Source: a bacterium (GTDB taxonomy: Bacteria > Bacteroidota > Ignavibacteria > Kapaibacteriales > Kapaibacteriaceae). Taken from it: a stretch of DNA of 6,793 nucleotides. A program made the position numbers and the translations under genes. Every line of letters starts with the position of its first letter. Within the stretch, counting starts at the first letter, position 1. Location: the NCBI GenBank assembly GCA_020050895.1, contig JAGVJW010000167.1, forward strand, positions 1 to 6,793, read 5' to 3'. The notes under the pieces are model-generated. The model searched no databases. It saw only the letters and a program-made list of their open reading frames with translations, and was not told the origin of the DNA. Shown here in pieces: positions 5,555-6,793 of this stretch.

Positions 5555-6793
5555 GACAGCGTTGAATCTCCTGCATATTCAGCGTCCTCGCCCAACATCT
5601 CTTCTATTCTCAGCAGTTGATTGTATTTGGCAACACGGTCGCTCCTGCAAGGTGCGCCTGTCTTTATTTGCCCTGTACTCAAAGCAACTGCAATGTCGGC
5701 AATGGTTGAATCTTCTGTTTCACCTGACCGGTGTGAGATAATGCTTCCATATCCAAAGCGCCTTGCCAGGCTAATAGCATCAAATGTTTCAGTGAGTGTT
5801 CCGATTTGATTAACCTTAATGAGAATCGAATTAGCAACGCCTTCGGCGATGCCTTTCGAGAGATATTCAACATTGGTAACAAAGACGTCGTCGCCAACAA
5901 GCTGTACCTGCTCTCCCATGGAATCAGTTAGCATTTTCCATCCAACCCAATCATTCTCACCCATTCCATCTTCAATTGAAACGATTGGGTAGGCTTTAAC
6001 AAGCGAAGCATACCAGTCGATTAACTGGCTAGCATCTCTCCTCTCCTTTGAACTTTTATACATCACATAAGACCCATTCTCCCACATTTCACTCGCAGCA
6101 ACATCCAAGGCCAGCACGATATCGTCTTTAGGTTTATACCCAGCAATTTCTATTGCCTCCATGATGAGGTCAAGTGCTTCTTCATTGCTCTTTAGGGAGG
6201 GGGCAAATCCGCCTTCATCGCCAATCGATGCACTCAGCCCACGTTTCTTCAAGACCCCTTTAAGCGTATGATAAACTTCTGCGCCAATTTGTAGGGCATG
6301 GGAAAACGAGTCGGCGCCGATGGGCATGATCATGAATTCCTGAATGTCAACATTGTTATCGGCATGACGTCCGCCATTCAGAATGTTCATCATCGGTGTG
6401 GGCAGCAAACTTGCGTTCACTCCTCCAAGATATCTGAACAGCGGCAAGCCATGAAAATCGGCAGCAGCCTTAGCAACGGCAAGTGAAGATCCAACAGTTG
6501 CATTGGCACCAAGCCTGCTCTTGTTATCGGTGCCGTCAAGGTCGATGAGTATCCTGTCTACCTGACGCTGATCCGTAGCATCCATCCCCAGTAATGCCTC
6601 TGCAATCTCTGTATCAACAAATTCAACGGCTTTCTGGACACCCTTACCGCCATATCGCGATGCGTCGCCATCACGGAGTTCAACAGCCTCATGTTCTCCT
6701 GTGCTTGCGCCGGAAGGAACTGCTGCTCTGCCCATTGAGCCATTTTCTAATTCAACATCGACTTCTAACGTTGGATTACCACGGGAATCAAGA
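5551..6793 (-). CDS. eno: Enolase, N-terminus outside the window
   Basis: The frame is open to the window edge. The first complete codon gives LDSRGNP, which matches about residue 13 onward of typical enolases, so only about a dozen residues are missing; 413 are visible. It interconverts 2-phosphoglycerate and phosphoenolpyruvate in the cytoplasm. Counting from the first visible codon, the metal ligands are D230 (LALDVAASE), E274 (SIEDG) and D301 (GDDVFVTN). The catalytic residues are E193 (IGDEGG) and K326 (ILIKVNQ), with H354 (SHRSGETED) and K377 (GQIKTG) binding substrate. The end, 'YNQLLRIEEMLG...AEYAG' plus a six-residue tail, is normal. The Met at 6735 is internal and not the start. The gene leads the visible leftward cluster eno, phosphohexomutase, rmlC; the promoter lies outside the window. 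The call is near certain. Confidence 0.97.
   Translation of the reverse strand, partial: LDSRGNPTLEVDVELENGSMGRAAVPSGASTGEHEAVELRDGDASRYGGKGVQKAVEFVDTEIAEALLGMDATDQRQVDRILIDLDGTDNKSRLGANATVGSSLAVAKAAADFHGLPLFRYLGGVNASLLPTPMMNILNGGRHADNNVDIQEFMIMPIGADSFSHALQIGAEVYHTLKGVLKKRGLSASIGDEGGFAPSLKSNEEALDLIMEAIEIAGYKPKDDIVLALDVAASEMWENGSYVMYKSSKERRDASQLIDWYASLVKAYPIVSIEDGMGENDWVGWKMLTDSMGEQVQLVGDDVFVTNVEYLSKGIAEGVANSILIKVNQIGTLTETFDAISLARRFGYGSIISHRSGETEDSTIADIAVALSTGQIKTGAPCRSDRVAKYNQLLRIEEMLGEDAEYAGDSTLS
5568..5572 (-). promoter_or_regulatory. Possible Shine-Dalgarno of the phosphohexomutase, inside the eno 3' end
   Basis: AGGAG on the minus strand lies 13 nt before the ATG at 5554, longer than the usual 5-9 nt. 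It encodes part of the Ala-Gly-Asp near the end of enolase, so it could be coincidental. Re-initiation at the overlap may be the main route. Confidence 0.3.

Noticed and set aside
5529..5809. Plus-strand frames opposite the enolase 3' end and its junction with the mutase
   Set aside because: Enolase and mutase motifs are continuous on the minus strand here; the plus-strand peptides have no coherent pattern.
6733..6735. ATG as the enolase start
   Set aside because: The frame continues upstream with LDSRGNP and the following conserved enolase residues, so this Met is internal.
1..6793. CRISPR array, tRNA, insertion sequence, integrase, toxin-antitoxin or defence genes
   Set aside because: I found no repeat-spacer pattern, cloverleaf or inverted-repeat-bounded transposase, and every substantial frame is explained by a metabolic or exported protein. 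This is judged by eye, so short dispersed repeats could be missed.

Overview
The window looks like ordinary chromosomal DNA of a bacterium from the Bacteroidota/Chlorobi (FCB) group. The main pointer is a type IX secretion (T9SS) C-terminal sorting domain on the exported dehydrogenase. A second pointer is the C-terminus of an Ig-like surface lipoprotein of a kind common in that group. Base composition is moderate and even, and coding density is almost total. Ignavibacteria- or Kapabacteria-like lineages would fit, but that is a guess. I see no tRNA, rRNA, CRISPR array, insertion sequence, phage gene or long repeat.

The left half is a rightward cluster of three genes. (1) The 3' end of an Ig-like, probably surface-anchored protein occupies 1-558. 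(2) A secreted PQQ-dependent glucose/aldose dehydrogenase occupies 569-2632. It has a signal peptide, a soluble-glucose-dehydrogenase-type beta-propeller, two Ig/ASH-like spacer domains and a T9SS sorting tail. (3) pdxB, erythronate-4-phosphate dehydrogenase of vitamin B6 synthesis, occupies 2629-3606. Its start codon overlaps the stop codon of the dehydrogenase in ATGA.

The right half is a leftward cluster, read in the order eno, phosphohexomutase, rmlC. Enolase (6793-5551) runs off the window and lacks only about the first dozen residues. It overlaps the phosphohexomutase (5554-4139) by ATGA, and rmlC/rfbC (4135-3590) follows after 3 nt. The cluster joins lower glycolysis to sugar-phosphate interconversion and to dTDP-L-rhamnose synthesis for surface polysaccharide. 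The other dTDP-rhamnose genes are not in the window.

The two clusters converge. The 3' ends of pdxB and rmlC overlap by 17 bp, and a strong hairpin at 3609-3643 lies just beyond the pdxB stop, inside the rmlC coding sequence. No gap between genes exceeds 10 nt, so no non-coding stretch needs separate description. The points most worth a second look are that embedded hairpin, the shortened C-terminus of PdxB, a His-to-Asn change at a conserved active-site position of RmlC, and the domain layout of the secreted dehydrogenase. I see no convincing new defence or mobile system here.
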